Positions 23,387-31,009 of a stretch of DNA of 39,594 bases are shown piece after piece. Source of the DNA: an uncultured Phocaeicola sp. (GTDB taxonomy: Bacteria; Bacteroidota; Bacteroidia; Bacteroidales; Bacteroidaceae). Where the stretch lies: contig CALUIE010000021.1 of NCBI GenBank assembly GCA_944320605.1, forward strand, positions 1 through 39,594, in the 5' to 3' direction. The notes beneath the pieces were generated by a model, which saw only the letters and a list, made by a program, of their open reading frames with translations, searched no databases and was not told the origin of the DNA. The position numbers and the translations under genes are program-made. The number at the start of each line of letters is the position of its first letter. The stretch's first letter is position 1.

Positions 23387-23863
23387 TCAGTTTATATTAG
23401 GTATGATTTGTCTTAATGTTTCCATTACATTCTGGCGTGAATAGCCTTCCCTTATTACTAACATAATAGTATCATCACCTGCAATAGTGCCTATGATCTC
23501 TGTGAAATTATGATCGTCAATATCGTATGCCAAACTGCTGGCATATCCTGGTCTTGTTTTTATCACCGCTATATTTCCGGAGAATTCTATTCCTATGAAT
23601 CCGTTATGACGCATCATTTCTGTAGCACCGGGCGGATTTGTCATTCGCTTGTACATAGTATTGTTAGGAAGTACATATACGTAGTTTCCGTTCATACTTG
23701 CCGCTTTTGCCACTTTCAATTGTTTTAAGTCTCTTGATAGTGTGGCTTGCGTCAGAGTGAAACCTTCTTTTGTGAGTTCACGAAGCAGTTCATCTTGACT
23801 TCCGATTTCTTTTACGGAAATAATCATTTTTATGGCGTCAAGCCTTGTGTTCTTACTTTTCAT
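23387..23863 (-). CDS. argR: Arginine repressor ArgR
   Basis: A 158-residue regulator with an N-terminal winged helix (about 1-70, including the segment ELTKEGFTLTQATLSRDLKQL typical of ArgR) and a C-terminal arginine-binding, hexamer-forming domain with IIGTIAGDDTIMLVIREG. It senses arginine and controls the arg genes. It is the first gene of the minus-strand operon argR-GNAT-argG-argC-argD-proC, so it should control its own transcription together with the pathway. A promoter -7 box lies 24 bases before the start. Arg-box-like AT-rich sequence (TTAAATTCATACATTAAT) lies at about 23908-23925, but I cannot define the site with certainty. Confidence 0.93.
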   Translation of the reverse strand: MKSKNTRLDAIKMIISVKEIGSQDELLRELTKEGFTLTQATLSRDLKQLKVAKAASMNGNYVYVLPNNTMYKRMTNPPGATEMMRHNGFIGIEFSGNIAVIKTRPGYASSLAYDIDDHNFTEIIGTIAGDDTIMLVIREGYSRQNVMETLRQIIPNIN

Positions 23864-23887
23864 TGTATAATTATTCTATATTGACCG

Positions 23888-23895
23888 CAAATATA
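23888..23895 (-). promoter_or_regulatory. Promoter -7 box of the argR operon
   Basis: TATATTTG on the minus strand is a good match to TAnnTTTG. Directly upstream (23905-23935) is AT-rich DNA with ATTCATAcATTAAT, resembling an ArgR half-site arrangement, which would let arginine-bound ArgR block this promoter. Confidence 0.55.
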
Positions 23896-24009
23896 CACCT
23901 ATTTATTTAAATTCATACATTAATACGAAGTTTTTTATATGTTTATTCGTAAGAAATGTGAAATTGATGCATAAATAATCATTTAAACGGTATATGTATA
24001 ACTTTTTTG

Positions 24010-24017
24010 TAACTTTG
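24010..24017 (+). promoter_or_regulatory. Promoter -7 box of the methyltransferase gene
   Basis: TAACTTTG fits TAnnTTTG and stands 20 bases before the ATG at 24038. It is divergent from the argR promoter; the two boxes are about 115 bases apart. Confidence 0.5.
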
Positions 24018-24037
24018 TGCATTATAAGATATAAATA

Positions 24038-24775
24038 ATGTATATGAATTACGGATTACTTGAAGCTGGCAAGGACCCGATGGGAAATGCCATATATGAT
24101 TATTTCTGTAAAGGTCGGGCTGGAAGACTTAGAGTTTTCTCGCCACAGTTTGATGAGGATGAAATACCTGTAGAAACTCTTTTCCGCGAATATGACGAAA
24201 TGCCGGAATTGGAGCGAAAGGCATTGGATATGGCTGTGGGGAAGATTCTTGATGTAGGTGCTGGAAGCGGTTGTCATTCTGTTGCGTTGCTTGACATGGG
24301 CAAGGATGTTGAGGCTATAGATATATCTCCTCTATCTGTAAAAGTAATGGAAGAAAGTGGAGTAAATGCCCGTTTGGCAAATCTTTTCGACCCTTCATTC
24401 ATTGGAGGTTATGATACTATATTGATGTTGATGAACGGTTCCGGAATTATTGGTTCTTTGCAAAATATGGAGATGTTCTTTACTCGTATGAAAGAACTGT
24501 TGAATCCTGGGGGATGTATTCTGATGGATTCAAGTGATCTTAAATATCTGTTTGAGGATGAGGACGGAAGTATGCTTATTGACCTTGCTGCCGATTATTA
24601 TGGCGAGATAGAGTTCAGTATGCAGTATAAACAGATAAAAGGTGAGCAGTTCAAGTGGCTGTATATTGATTACGAAACTCTGAATTTTTATGCATCTCAG
24701 TATGGTTTTAAGACCGAACTTGTATATAGCGGAGATCATTACGACTATTTGGCAAAACTGACTATTGCGGTATAA
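24038..24775 (+). CDS. Class I SAM-dependent methyltransferase, substrate unknown
   Basis: A 245-residue methyltransferase. Motif I, the SAM-binding loop, is ILDVGAGSGCHSVAL at about 70-84, followed by the acidic strand end VEAIDIS; motif IV is DTILMLMNGSGIIG near 126, and LNPGGCILMDSSD near 155 is a typical post-motif. The N-terminal 60 residues contain a short substrate cap (YDYFCKGRAGRLRVFSPQFDE). The MNGSG in the place of the usual N/DPPY argues for a small-molecule or protein target rather than DNA. A second ATG two codons later (MNYGLL) is an equally possible start. It lies directly before the Hip operon but has a separate promoter; no functional link is evident. Confidence 0.85.
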   Translation: MYMNYGLLEAGKDPMGNAIYDYFCKGRAGRLRVFSPQFDEDEIPVETLFREYDEMPELERKALDMAVGKILDVGAGSGCHSVALLDMGKDVEAIDISPLSVKVMEESGVNARLANLFDPSFIGGYDTILMLMNGSGIIGSLQNMEMFFTRMKELLNPGGCILMDSSDLKYLFEDEDGSMLIDLAADYYGEIEFSMQYKQIKGEQFKWLYIDYETLNFYASQYGFKTELVYSGDHYDYLAKLTIAV

Positions 24776-24800
24776 TTTTAATTGGCCCTTAATTTTAAGC

Positions 24801-24901
24801 TATACCCGTTTGGGTATAAAAAATAATTTTGAATACTAAATTATACCCTAAAAGGTATAATAAGTCGAATATATTATTATATTTGTACCCGAAAGGGTAT
24901 A
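24801..24901. promoter_or_regulatory. Three 18-bp operators and promoter of the hip operon
   Basis: TATACCCGTTTGGGTATA at 24801-24818 is a perfect palindrome; TATACCCTAAAAGGTATA at 24842-24859 and TGTACCCGAAAGGGTATA at 24884-24901 share the same TATACC-N6-GGTATA plan. Centres are 41 and 42 bp apart, about four helical turns, so proteins would bind on one face. The -7 box TATATTTG at 24878-24885 touches the third operator and hipB begins 3 bases after it. This is the layout expected for autoregulation by the HipB-like antitoxin. Confidence 0.85.
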
Positions 24902-24904
24902 ATT

Positions 24905-25129
24905 ATGGAATACACAGTAATAGCAGATTTTGTAAAGGAGATGCGTCGCCAGTTTGGATTGACACAGGTCGATCTGGCTGATAAGTCTGGAGTAGGGTTG
25001 CGCTTTGTTCGTGATTTGGAGCAGGGCAAACAGACCTTGCGTATGGATAAGGTAAATCAGGTTCTCAGTCTTTTCGGTCGTCAGGTAGGTCCGGTTGAGT
25101 TGAGTTCAAAATCAAGGGAGGATAAGTAA
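24905..25129 (+). CDS. hipB: HipB-like XRE antitoxin/repressor
   Basis: A 74-residue protein that is nearly all helix-turn-helix: FVKEMRRQFGLTQVDLADKS and then VGLRFVRDLEQGKQTLRMDKVNQVL. The segment LTQVDLADKSGVGLRFVRDLE is the HTH pair seen in HipB and relatives. By analogy it binds the three upstream palindromes as a dimer and represses the operon. Its stop codon TAA shares one base with the ATG of the next gene. The lack of a longer C-terminal tail is in keeping with tripartite systems where another small protein neutralises the kinase. Confidence 0.88.
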   Translation: MEYTVIADFVKEMRRQFGLTQVDLADKSGVGLRFVRDLEQGKQTLRMDKVNQVLSLFGRQVGPVELSSKSREDK

Positions 25130-25467
25130 TGAAACGTGCAAAAGTATTTATGCATGACCGATTGGCAGGCAGACTGGTGGAAGACGAAAACGGATTCACC
25201 TTTACATACGACACAGATTATCTGAAGCTGCCGGATGCAGCCGCAGTCAGTCTGACACTTCCTCTTGGAGAGAAACCGTTTCACGATATGGTGCTGTTCC
25301 CGTTCTTTGATGGTCTGATACCGGAAGGATGGTTGCTGGATATTGCCGAGCGAAGTTGGAAAATAAACCAGCGTGACCGTATGTCGCTTCTTTTGGCTTG
25401 CTGTAAGGATTGTATAGGAGCTGTTAGTGTAATACCCGACGATGAAATGGAGGAGGATAAGTTATGA
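25129..25467 (+). CDS. hipS: HipS-like protein (separate HipA N-terminal subdomain)
   Basis: A 112-residue protein equal to the N-terminal subdomain of full-length HipA (Couple_hipA family), encoded alone. It has VFMHDRLAGRLVEDENGFTF at the start and the family segment FPFFDGLIPEGWLL at 57-70. In the E. coli HipBST system the separate HipS protein, not HipB, is the antitoxin of the kinase and blocks its active site with a bulky tryptophan; here Trp68 directly after PEG is a candidate for that residue. The gene overlaps hipB by one base and hipT by four (ATGA), so the three products would be made in fixed ratio. A split by frameshift is ruled out by the proper start and stop overlaps. Confidence 0.82.
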   Translation: MKRAKVFMHDRLAGRLVEDENGFTFTYDTDYLKLPDAAAVSLTLPLGEKPFHDMVLFPFFDGLIPEGWLLDIAERSWKINQRDRMSLLLACCKDCIGAVSVIPDDEMEEDKL

Positions 25468-26402
25468 GCAGATGCCTGTATTGCTATAAGGAATTAGGAG
25501 AAGGCATGAAGGATTTCCATCCCGCATGTGCCAAGAAATTTTTTGGAACTCGTACTGCACCTGAATTACCATACGTACGTGCCCAATTGGGAGACCTGGC
25601 TCGTCAGGTTGTGCGTAGCCAGACTACACTGACTGGTGTACAGGCCAAGTTATCGCTCGATATTAACCGAGGAGGACGCAATGAACCGGACCGTTTTACA
25701 ATAGTTGGTCTTTGGGGACGTTTCATCCTTAAACCTCAGACTCATTCATACCGTGCCTTGCCGGAACTGGAAGATGTTACCATGCATCTTGCCGAGGCTG
25801 TGAAGATAAATGTGGTACCCCATAGTCTGATACGTTTCAGTGATGGTGAACTGTGTTATATTACTCGTCGTATAGACCGTCAGCCTGACGGCCGTAAGAT
25901 AGCCATGGAAGATATGTGTCAATTGTCCGAGAGACTTACCGAATATAAGTATAAGGGCTCATACGAACAGATAGCCAAACTTATCCGCCGTTACTCATCT
26001 GCGCCGCAGCTTGATGTTATAAACTTCTGGGAAGTCGTGGTGTTCTGTTGGATAACGGGCAATGCCGACATGCATCTCAAGAACTTTTCTCTTTATAATC
26101 AGATGGGCGGTTACACCCTTACACCGGCATACGATATGCTTTCCACAAATCTTGTTATGCCTGAAGATACTGAGGAGCTTGCTCTCACCCTCAACGGAAA
26201 GAAAAGCCGTTTGCGTAAGACAGACTTTTACAAGGCGATAACGGCATCGGGAGTTGACGAGAAAGTTATCGAGAATCTTTCCCGCCGTTTCAGCCGTGCA
26301 TTGCCCAAGTGGTTCGAGCTGATAGACAATTCCTTTTTGCCCGATGATATGAAAAAGCAGTACAAACAGCTTATCTTGCGCCGTGTGGTGATGCTGCGTT
26401 GA
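25464..26402 (+). CDS. hipT: HipT-like serine/threonine kinase toxin
   Basis: A 312-residue HipA-family kinase without the N-terminal subdomain. It starts with a possible metal knuckle, CLYCYKEL and FHPACAKKFFG (Cys4, Cys7, His19, Cys22), common in Bacteroidetes relatives. The flexible loop is TTLTGVQAK at 54-62, where the residue equal to the autophosphorylated serine of HipA is Thr55. ATP-binding Lys90 is in RFILKPQ, the catalytic loop is GNADMHLKN at 199-207 with Asp202, and the metal-binding Asp224 is in PAYDM. All catalytic residues are present, so the kinase should be active. Known HipA and HipT phosphorylate aminoacyl-tRNA synthetases and stop growth; the target here is open. The gene ends 3 bases from a convergent gene. 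Confidence 0.88.
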   Translation: MSRCLYCYKELGEGMKDFHPACAKKFFGTRTAPELPYVRAQLGDLARQVVRSQTTLTGVQAKLSLDINRGGRNEPDRFTIVGLWGRFILKPQTHSYRALPELEDVTMHLAEAVKINVVPHSLIRFSDGELCYITRRIDRQPDGRKIAMEDMCQLSERLTEYKYKGSYEQIAKLIRRYSSAPQLDVINFWEVVVFCWITGNADMHLKNFSLYNQMGGYTLTPAYDMLSTNLVMPEDTEELALTLNGKKSRLRKTDFYKAITASGVDEKVIENLSRRFSRALPKWFELIDNSFLPDDMKKQYKQLILRRVVMLR

Positions 26403-26405
26403 GTA

Positions 26406-27182
26406 CTATAATATATTGAAATGTCTCAAAGCATTGATGATGCCGTCATTATCTACAGATGCCGTGATATAGTCGGCTGCAGCCTTGACTTTGTCCGAAG
26501 CATTGTCCATGGCAATACCTATTCCGGCATGTTCAAGCATGTTGATATCGTTTCCGCCATCGCCGAAAGCCATTGTTTCTTCAAGTTTTATTCCGTAATA
26601 CTTTATAACTTCGTCTATACCTCGGCTTTTGCTTGTTCCTTTATTTATGATGTCGGCAAATAGTGGGTGCCATCTCATTGTTTCGCAGTGAGTAAGTATC
26701 TTGCCGAAAATTTCTTCATCTGCTTCGGTAGGGAAGTAGCCCATAATCTGGAGAATATCTTTTCCTAGTGCTTCTTCTCCCGGTTTTACAGGAGGTATCG
26801 AAATCTCTATCAGTTTTGCTATGTCTTCCACTGCTTTATCTACTTTTGTGATAAACCATTGGTTGTCGTGCACAAAAACGAACGGATAGTCGTGGCTCTT
26901 TGTATATTCCACAACTCTTTCTATATCTTCGGCAGGTATCATTCCCTTGTATATATCTTTATGGTCGGCTGTAAAACAGTGGGCACCGTTCAGGGTAATA
27001 TATCCGTCGAATTCAAGATCTTCAAGATTGTTTATAAGCAATTTCGGACGTCCTGTGGCGATAAATACCTTTATACCTTTTTCTCTTAACTCTTTAAGTG
27101 CCTGTTTTGTTGATTCCGGTACTCTGTGTGTCTTGAATGAAACCAATGTTCCGTCGATGTCGAAAAATATAGCTTTAATCAT
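26406..27182 (-). CDS. Cof-type HAD-IIB sugar-phosphatase-like hydrolase
   Basis: A 258-residue haloacid-dehalogenase superfamily phosphatase of the Cof subfamily. Motif I is FFDIDGTLVSF at 7-17 with nucleophile Asp8, motif II ATGR near 42, and motif IV GDGGNDINMLEHAG near 207. The type IIB cap occupies the middle. Such enzymes dephosphorylate sugar phosphates, flavin precursors or pyridoxal phosphate, and sequence alone does not say which. It has its own promoter box at 27216-27209 and meets hipT tail to tail with 3 bases between the stop codons and no terminator. Confidence 0.9.
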   Translation of the reverse strand: MIKAIFFDIDGTLVSFKTHRVPESTKQALKELREKGIKVFIATGRPKLLINNLEDLEFDGYITLNGAHCFTADHKDIYKGMIPAEDIERVVEYTKSHDYPFVFVHDNQWFITKVDKAVEDIAKLIEISIPPVKPGEEALGKDILQIMGYFPTEADEEIFGKILTHCETMRWHPLFADIINKGTSKSRGIDEVIKYYGIKLEETMAFGDGGNDINMLEHAGIGIAMDNASDKVKAAADYITASVDNDGIINALRHFNIL

Positions 27183-27208
27183 ATAAAATCTAATGTTATA
27201 ATGTCATG

Positions 27209-27216
27209 CAAAAGTA
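27209..27216 (-). promoter_or_regulatory. Promoter -7 box of the Cof-type hydrolase
   Basis: TACTTTTG on the minus strand fits TAnnTTTG, 26 bases before the start codon. The -33 region is not clear. Confidence 0.5.
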
Positions 27217-27283
27217 CGAAAAATATTGTTACAGCCGTTTGATTTGTATCAATAAGTAATGTGAAATAAAATATTTATATATT

Positions 27284-27317
27284 TTTGTAATAAGAAATTA
27301 CTAAAATCCTATATTTG
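27284..27317 (+). promoter_or_regulatory. Promoter of proB
   Basis: TTTG at 27284-27287 and TATATTTG at 27310-27317 are separated by 22 bases, one more than the usual maximum. The -7 box is 31 bases before the proB start. Confidence 0.6.
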
Positions 27318-27348
27318 CGTAATTAATGAAAATGAAACCTGGTATTTT

Positions 27349-28431
27349 ATGGAATGTAAATATAAAAGAATAGCGGTAAAGATTGGCAGCAATGTGCTTA
27401 CGCGAAAGGACGGTACTCTCGATGTTACACGAATGTCAGCATTAGTTGATCAGGTGGCCGAACTTCACAGGGCAGGAGTTGAAATAGTGCTTGTATCATC
27501 AGGAGCAGTGGCTTCCGGACGCAGTGAGGTTAAACCTTTGCGCAAACTCGATAGTGTTGACAGCCGCCAGTTGTTTTCGGCTGTAGGACAGGCCAAGTTG
27601 ATAAACAGATATTACGAACTGTTTCGTGAACATGGAATTACGGTAGGTCAGGTGCTTACCACAAAGGAAAGTTTCTCCACAAGACGACATTATCTCAATC
27701 AGCGCAACTGTATGCAGGTGATGCTGGACAATGATGTTATTCCCATAGTGAATGAGAATGACACTATCTCTGTTACGGAACTTATGTTTACCGATAATGA
27801 TGAGCTTTCAGGACTGATTGCGGCCATGATGGATGTTCAGGCATTGGTTATTCTAAGCAATATAGACGGTATATACAATGGTGCTCCTTCACTGCCGGGA
27901 GTGACTGTTATCAGAGAAGTGGAACATGGTAAGGACCTGTCGGACTATATTAGTACCGAGAAATCAGGATTCGGTAGGGGAGGAATGCTCACCAAAAGCA
28001 GTATTGCTCGCAAGGTGGCAGATGAGGGAATTACAGTATTTATAGCCAATGGAAAAAAAGATAACATACTTGTCGATCTGATTTCCAATCCTGAAGAAAC
28101 CGTATGCACGAAGTTTGTTTCTTCAGAGAACGGCGTTTCAAGTATTAAGAAATGGATAGCTCACAGCGACGGATTTTCAAAAGGTAAGATTGTGGTAAAT
28201 CATAAAGCTGCGGAGAAACTGCGTGGCGACAGGGCAGTAAGTCTTCTTCCTGTAGGAGTGACAGATATAATAGGTGATTTTGAAAAGGATGATATTGTTA
28301 CAATCGTAAATTCTGATGACGAAAAGATAGGTGTAGGTCGTGTAAATATGTCATCGGCTGAAGCAAAAAATATAATAGGTATTCACGGCAAACCTTATCT
28401 TGTACATTATGATTATTTATATTTGGAATAA
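27349..28431 (+). CDS. proB: Glutamate 5-kinase
   Basis: A 360-residue enzyme catalysing the first step of proline synthesis, phosphorylation of glutamate. The amino acid kinase domain (about 1-255) has VKIGSNVLT at 9-17, LVSSGAVASGR near 48, VNENDTISV near 134 and GRGGMLTKSSIA near 214. A PUA domain follows (about 275-350). In many bacteria proB and proA are adjacent; here the next gene is an unrelated regulator and proA is not in the window. It has a good promoter of its own. Feedback inhibition by proline is usual for the family. Confidence 0.95.
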   Translation: MECKYKRIAVKIGSNVLTRKDGTLDVTRMSALVDQVAELHRAGVEIVLVSSGAVASGRSEVKPLRKLDSVDSRQLFSAVGQAKLINRYYELFREHGITVGQVLTTKESFSTRRHYLNQRNCMQVMLDNDVIPIVNENDTISVTELMFTDNDELSGLIAAMMDVQALVILSNIDGIYNGAPSLPGVTVIREVEHGKDLSDYISTEKSGFGRGGMLTKSSIARKVADEGITVFIANGKKDNILVDLISNPEETVCTKFVSSENGVSSIKKWIAHSDGFSKGKIVVNHKAAEKLRGDRAVSLLPVGVTDIIGDFEKDDIVTIVNSDDEKIGVGRVNMSSAEAKNIIGIHGKPYLVHYDYLYLE

Positions 28432-28455
28432 CTTTCATAATGTCGTTATTTTTAT

Positions 28456-28463
28456 TATTTTTG
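28456..28463 (+). promoter_or_regulatory. Promoter -7 box of the XRE-cupin/acyl-CoA synthetase unit
   Basis: TATTTTTG matches TAnnTTTG and stands 21 bases before the start of the regulator gene. No -33 TTTG at proper distance. Confidence 0.45.
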
Positions 28464-28484
28464 TGGCAAATAATTTAAAAGACT

Positions 28485-29042
28485 ATGGATGAACAGATAA
28501 AACAAATAGCAATGCGCCTGCAGGGATTGCGCGATGCTCTTGACCTGACAGTTGAGCAGGTAGCTGAAAAGATTGGAGTAACTCCAGAACAGTATGTCGC
28601 TATGGAAAGTGGTGATACGGATCTTTCTGTCAGTACACTTCAGAAGATTTCGGCCGAGTTTGGAGTTTCTTTGGATGAACTTATGTTTGGCGAGGAACCT
28701 CACATGCGCTCATATTTCCTTACACGCCGTGGAACAGGTATTTCAGTGGAAAGAACAAAGGCTTACAAGTATGAATCATTGGCTTCAGGTTTCAAAAACA
28801 GAATTGCAGATCCGTTTATTGTAACGGTAGAACCTAAGCCTGAAACAACACCTATATATTATAACACTCATGCCGGACAGGAATTCAATATGGTGATCGA
28901 AGGACGTCTGTTGCTTGATATCAACGGCAAGGAGCTTATCCTCAATCCAGGCGATAGCCTGTATTTTGATTCATCTCTTCCTCATGGGATGAAGGCACTT
29001 GATGGAAACAACGTTAGATTCTTAGCTATAGTAATGCAATAA
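28485..29042 (+). CDS. XRE-family regulator with C-terminal cupin domain
   Basis: A 185-residue regulator. Residues about 8-65 are a helix-turn-helix of XRE type (LRDALDLTVEQVAEKIGVTPEQYVAMESGDTDLSVSTLQKISAEFG, key turn EQVAEKIGV). Residues about 110-182 are a cupin: YYNTHAGQEFNMVIEGRLLL and then NPGDSLYFDSSLPHGMKAL, with His and Glu positions of the usual metal or ligand barrel. Regulators of this build commonly sense a small metabolite. It lies 14 bases before an acyl-CoA synthetase gene, a pairing I recall from other Bacteroides, so it may sense the fatty or aryl acid handled by that enzyme or its CoA ester. Confidence 0.9.
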   Translation: MDEQIKQIAMRLQGLRDALDLTVEQVAEKIGVTPEQYVAMESGDTDLSVSTLQKISAEFGVSLDELMFGEEPHMRSYFLTRRGTGISVERTKAYKYESLASGFKNRIADPFIVTVEPKPETTPIYYNTHAGQEFNMVIEGRLLLDINGKELILNPGDSLYFDSSLPHGMKALDGNNVRFLAIVMQ

Positions 29043-29056
29043 TCAGATACAACAAT

Positions 29057-30712
29057 ATGTTAGAGAGATTTGTAAAACAGACACATTTTACCTCACAGGA
29101 GGATTTTATAAAGAACTTCAAGATAGAAGTTCCTGAAAATTTCAATTTCGGCTACGATGTAGTAGATGCATGGGCTGCCGAAGAGCCGGATAAAGAAGCG
29201 ATATTATGGACAAATGATAAAGGTGCGTGCATTCATTTTTCGTATGCCGACCTTAAGAAATATACAGACCAGACTGCGTCTTACTTTCAGAGTCTCGGTA
29301 TCGGTCATGGCGACAAGGTTATGCTTATTCTGAAGCGTCGTTATGAGTTCTGGTATTCCATTATTGCTCTTCATAAACTTGGTGCTGTTGTAATTCCTGC
29401 AACACACCTTCTTACAAAGAAAGACATTGTTTACCGCTGCAATGCTGCATCTATCAAGATGATAGTCATGGCGGGCGAAGAAGTGATTACAAAGCACGTG
29501 ATAGATGCAATGCCTGATTCACCGACGGTAGAGAAGCTCGTGAGCATAGGTCCTGATATACCTGAAGGCTTCCTTGATTTTCATAAGGGAATAGATAGTG
29601 CGGCTCCTTTTGTCCGTCCTGAACATGTAAATACCAACGACGATATATCATTGATGTACTTCACATCCGGTACTACCGGCGAACCGAAGATGGTGGCACA
29701 TGACTTCACTTATCCTTTGGGACATATCGTAACAGGAAGTTTCTGGCATAATCTTCATAAGGACAGTCTTCATCTCACTATTGCCGATACGGGATGGGGT
29801 AAGGCTGTTTGGGGAAAACTGTACGGACAGATGATAGCAGGCGCGACAGTCTTCGTATATGACCATGAGAAGTTTACTCCTGCAGATATTCTTCAGAAGA
29901 TACACGACTATCATATCACATCTCTTTGTGCACCTCCTACAATATACCGTTTTCTTATCCGTGAAGATCTGTCTAAGTACGACCTTTCATCATTGGAATA
30001 CTGTACTACAGCCGGTGAGGCTTTGAATTACTCTGTATATGAAACATTCCTCAAAATTACAGGAATACGTCTGATGGAAGGTTTCGGACAGACAGAAACA
30101 ACATTGACACTTGCCACATTCCCATGGATGGAACCAAAACCGGGAAGTATGGGTGTGCCAAATCCTCAGTATGAGATAGACCTTATCAAGCCGGATGGTC
30201 GCAGTGCCGAAGATGGTGAGCAGGGACAGATTGTGGTACGTACAAACCATGGTAAGCCATTAGGATTGTTCAAGGAGTATTATCGTGCTCCTGAGCTTAC
30301 ACACGAGGCTTGGCATGACGGGGTTTATTACACTGGCGATGTGGCATGGCGTGATGAAGACGGATATTACTGGTTTGTTGGCCGTGCGGACGATGTAATC
30401 AAGAGTTCCGGTTACCGTATAGGCCCGTTCGAAGTGGAAAGCGCGTTGATGACACACCCTGCGGTAGTGGAATGTGCCATAACAGGTGTTCCTGACGAAA
30501 TTCGTGGACAGGTGGTTAAGGCTACAATTATCCTTGCCAAGGATTATAAGGATAAGGCAGGCGATGCGTTGATAAAGGAACTTCAGGATCATGTGAAGCG
30601 TGTTACTGCTCCATACAAATATCCGCGTGTGATAGAGTTCGTGGATGAACTTCCAAAGACTATCAGCGGAAAGATTCGTCGTGTGGAAATCCGTCAGAAA
30701 GATAATCAGTAA
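29057..30712 (+). CDS. AMP-forming acyl-CoA synthetase (medium-chain/acetyl-CoA synthetase-like)
   Basis: A 551-residue member of the adenylate-forming superfamily: a carboxylic acid is activated to acyl-AMP and then acyl-CoA. The P-loop is YFTSGTTGEPKMVAH near 206-220, the adenine site GFGQTETTL near 341, the hinge TGDVAWRDEDGYYWFVGRADDVIKSSG near 425-450, and the catalytic lysine region PKTISGKIRRVEIR near the end. The motif set is complete. The GFGQTE and overall pattern fit medium-chain or aryl acid ligases and acetyl-CoA synthetase relatives; chain length cannot be read. It follows the XRE-cupin gene by 14 bases and ends before a strong bidirectional terminator. Confidence 0.92.
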   Translation: MLERFVKQTHFTSQEDFIKNFKIEVPENFNFGYDVVDAWAAEEPDKEAILWTNDKGACIHFSYADLKKYTDQTASYFQSLGIGHGDKVMLILKRRYEFWYSIIALHKLGAVVIPATHLLTKKDIVYRCNAASIKMIVMAGEEVITKHVIDAMPDSPTVEKLVSIGPDIPEGFLDFHKGIDSAAPFVRPEHVNTNDDISLMYFTSGTTGEPKMVAHDFTYPLGHIVTGSFWHNLHKDSLHLTIADTGWGKAVWGKLYGQMIAGATVFVYDHEKFTPADILQKIHDYHITSLCAPPTIYRFLIREDLSKYDLSSLEYCTTAGEALNYSVYETFLKITGIRLMEGFGQTETTLTLATFPWMEPKPGSMGVPNPQYEIDLIKPDGRSAEDGEQGQIVVRTNHGKPLGLFKEYYRAPELTHEAWHDGVYYTGDVAWRDEDGYYWFVGRADDVIKSSGYRIGPFEVESALMTHPAVVECAITGVPDEIRGQVVKATIILAKDYKDKAGDALIKELQDHVKRVTAPYKYPRVIEFVDELPKTISGKIRRVEIRQKDNQ

Positions 30713-30723
30713 GTAATAATGTT

Positions 30724-30783
30724 ATATTATAATAAAGGCAGCCGGTATGGATAAATCCAAATCGGCTGCCTTTATTATAATAT
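30724..30783. terminator. Bidirectional terminator between the acyl-CoA synthetase and the Imm17-like gene
   Basis: A perfect inverted repeat of about 21 bp: arms 30724-30744 and 30763-30783, core AAAGGCAGCCG with CGGCTGCCTTT, loop of 18 bases, AT-rich outer ends giving a T tract on each strand. It serves both convergent transcripts; its right arm touches the stop codon of the minus-strand gene. Confidence 0.88.
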
Positions 30784-31007
30784 TATTTGTAGGCTTCGCG
30801 CACAGATAAAAAGAAAAACACACCTGCCGCAATCATAGCTAGACCAAGTATTGCATAGAATATCCTTGACTTGTTTCTTCCAAGCATTTTTATTATAAAT
30901 TGTGAATTCTGTGCTGTAAAGAACCATTCCCAATTAAATATTGATGCCATGACAGACAATATACCCAACAGTACAAATACCGACTGAATTATGTAGTGCG
31001 CAATCAT
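30783..31007 (-). CDS. Imm17-like small two-helix membrane protein
   Basis: A 74-residue protein with two membrane segments (about 5-23 and 49-68) separated by a loop containing FNWEWFFTAQNSQFIIKMLGRNKSRIFY. This fits the pattern of the Imm17 family, which was named from its place in polymorphic-toxin immunity loci. No toxin gene is near; it instead follows tsaE by 2 bases, and I recall the same neighbourhood from other Bacteroides. It could thus have a housekeeping role. The family name is a pattern match and should be held loosely. Confidence 0.65.
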   Translation of the reverse strand: MIAHYIIQSVFVLLGILSVMASIFNWEWFFTAQNSQFIIKMLGRNKSRIFYAILGLAMIAAGVFFFLSVREAYK

Positions 31008-31009
31008 GG

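Noticed and set aside
25129-26402. hipS and hipT as a single hipA gene split by a frameshift
   Set aside because: Each part has its own ATG and stop with 1- and 4-base overlaps, and HipT has its own N-terminal Cys/His segment; this is the tripartite arrangement, not a broken gene.
30724-30783. A noncoding RNA gene in the long palindrome after the acyl-CoA synthetase
   Set aside because: A single 21-bp hairpin between two convergent genes with T tracts on both strands is fully explained as a bidirectional terminator.
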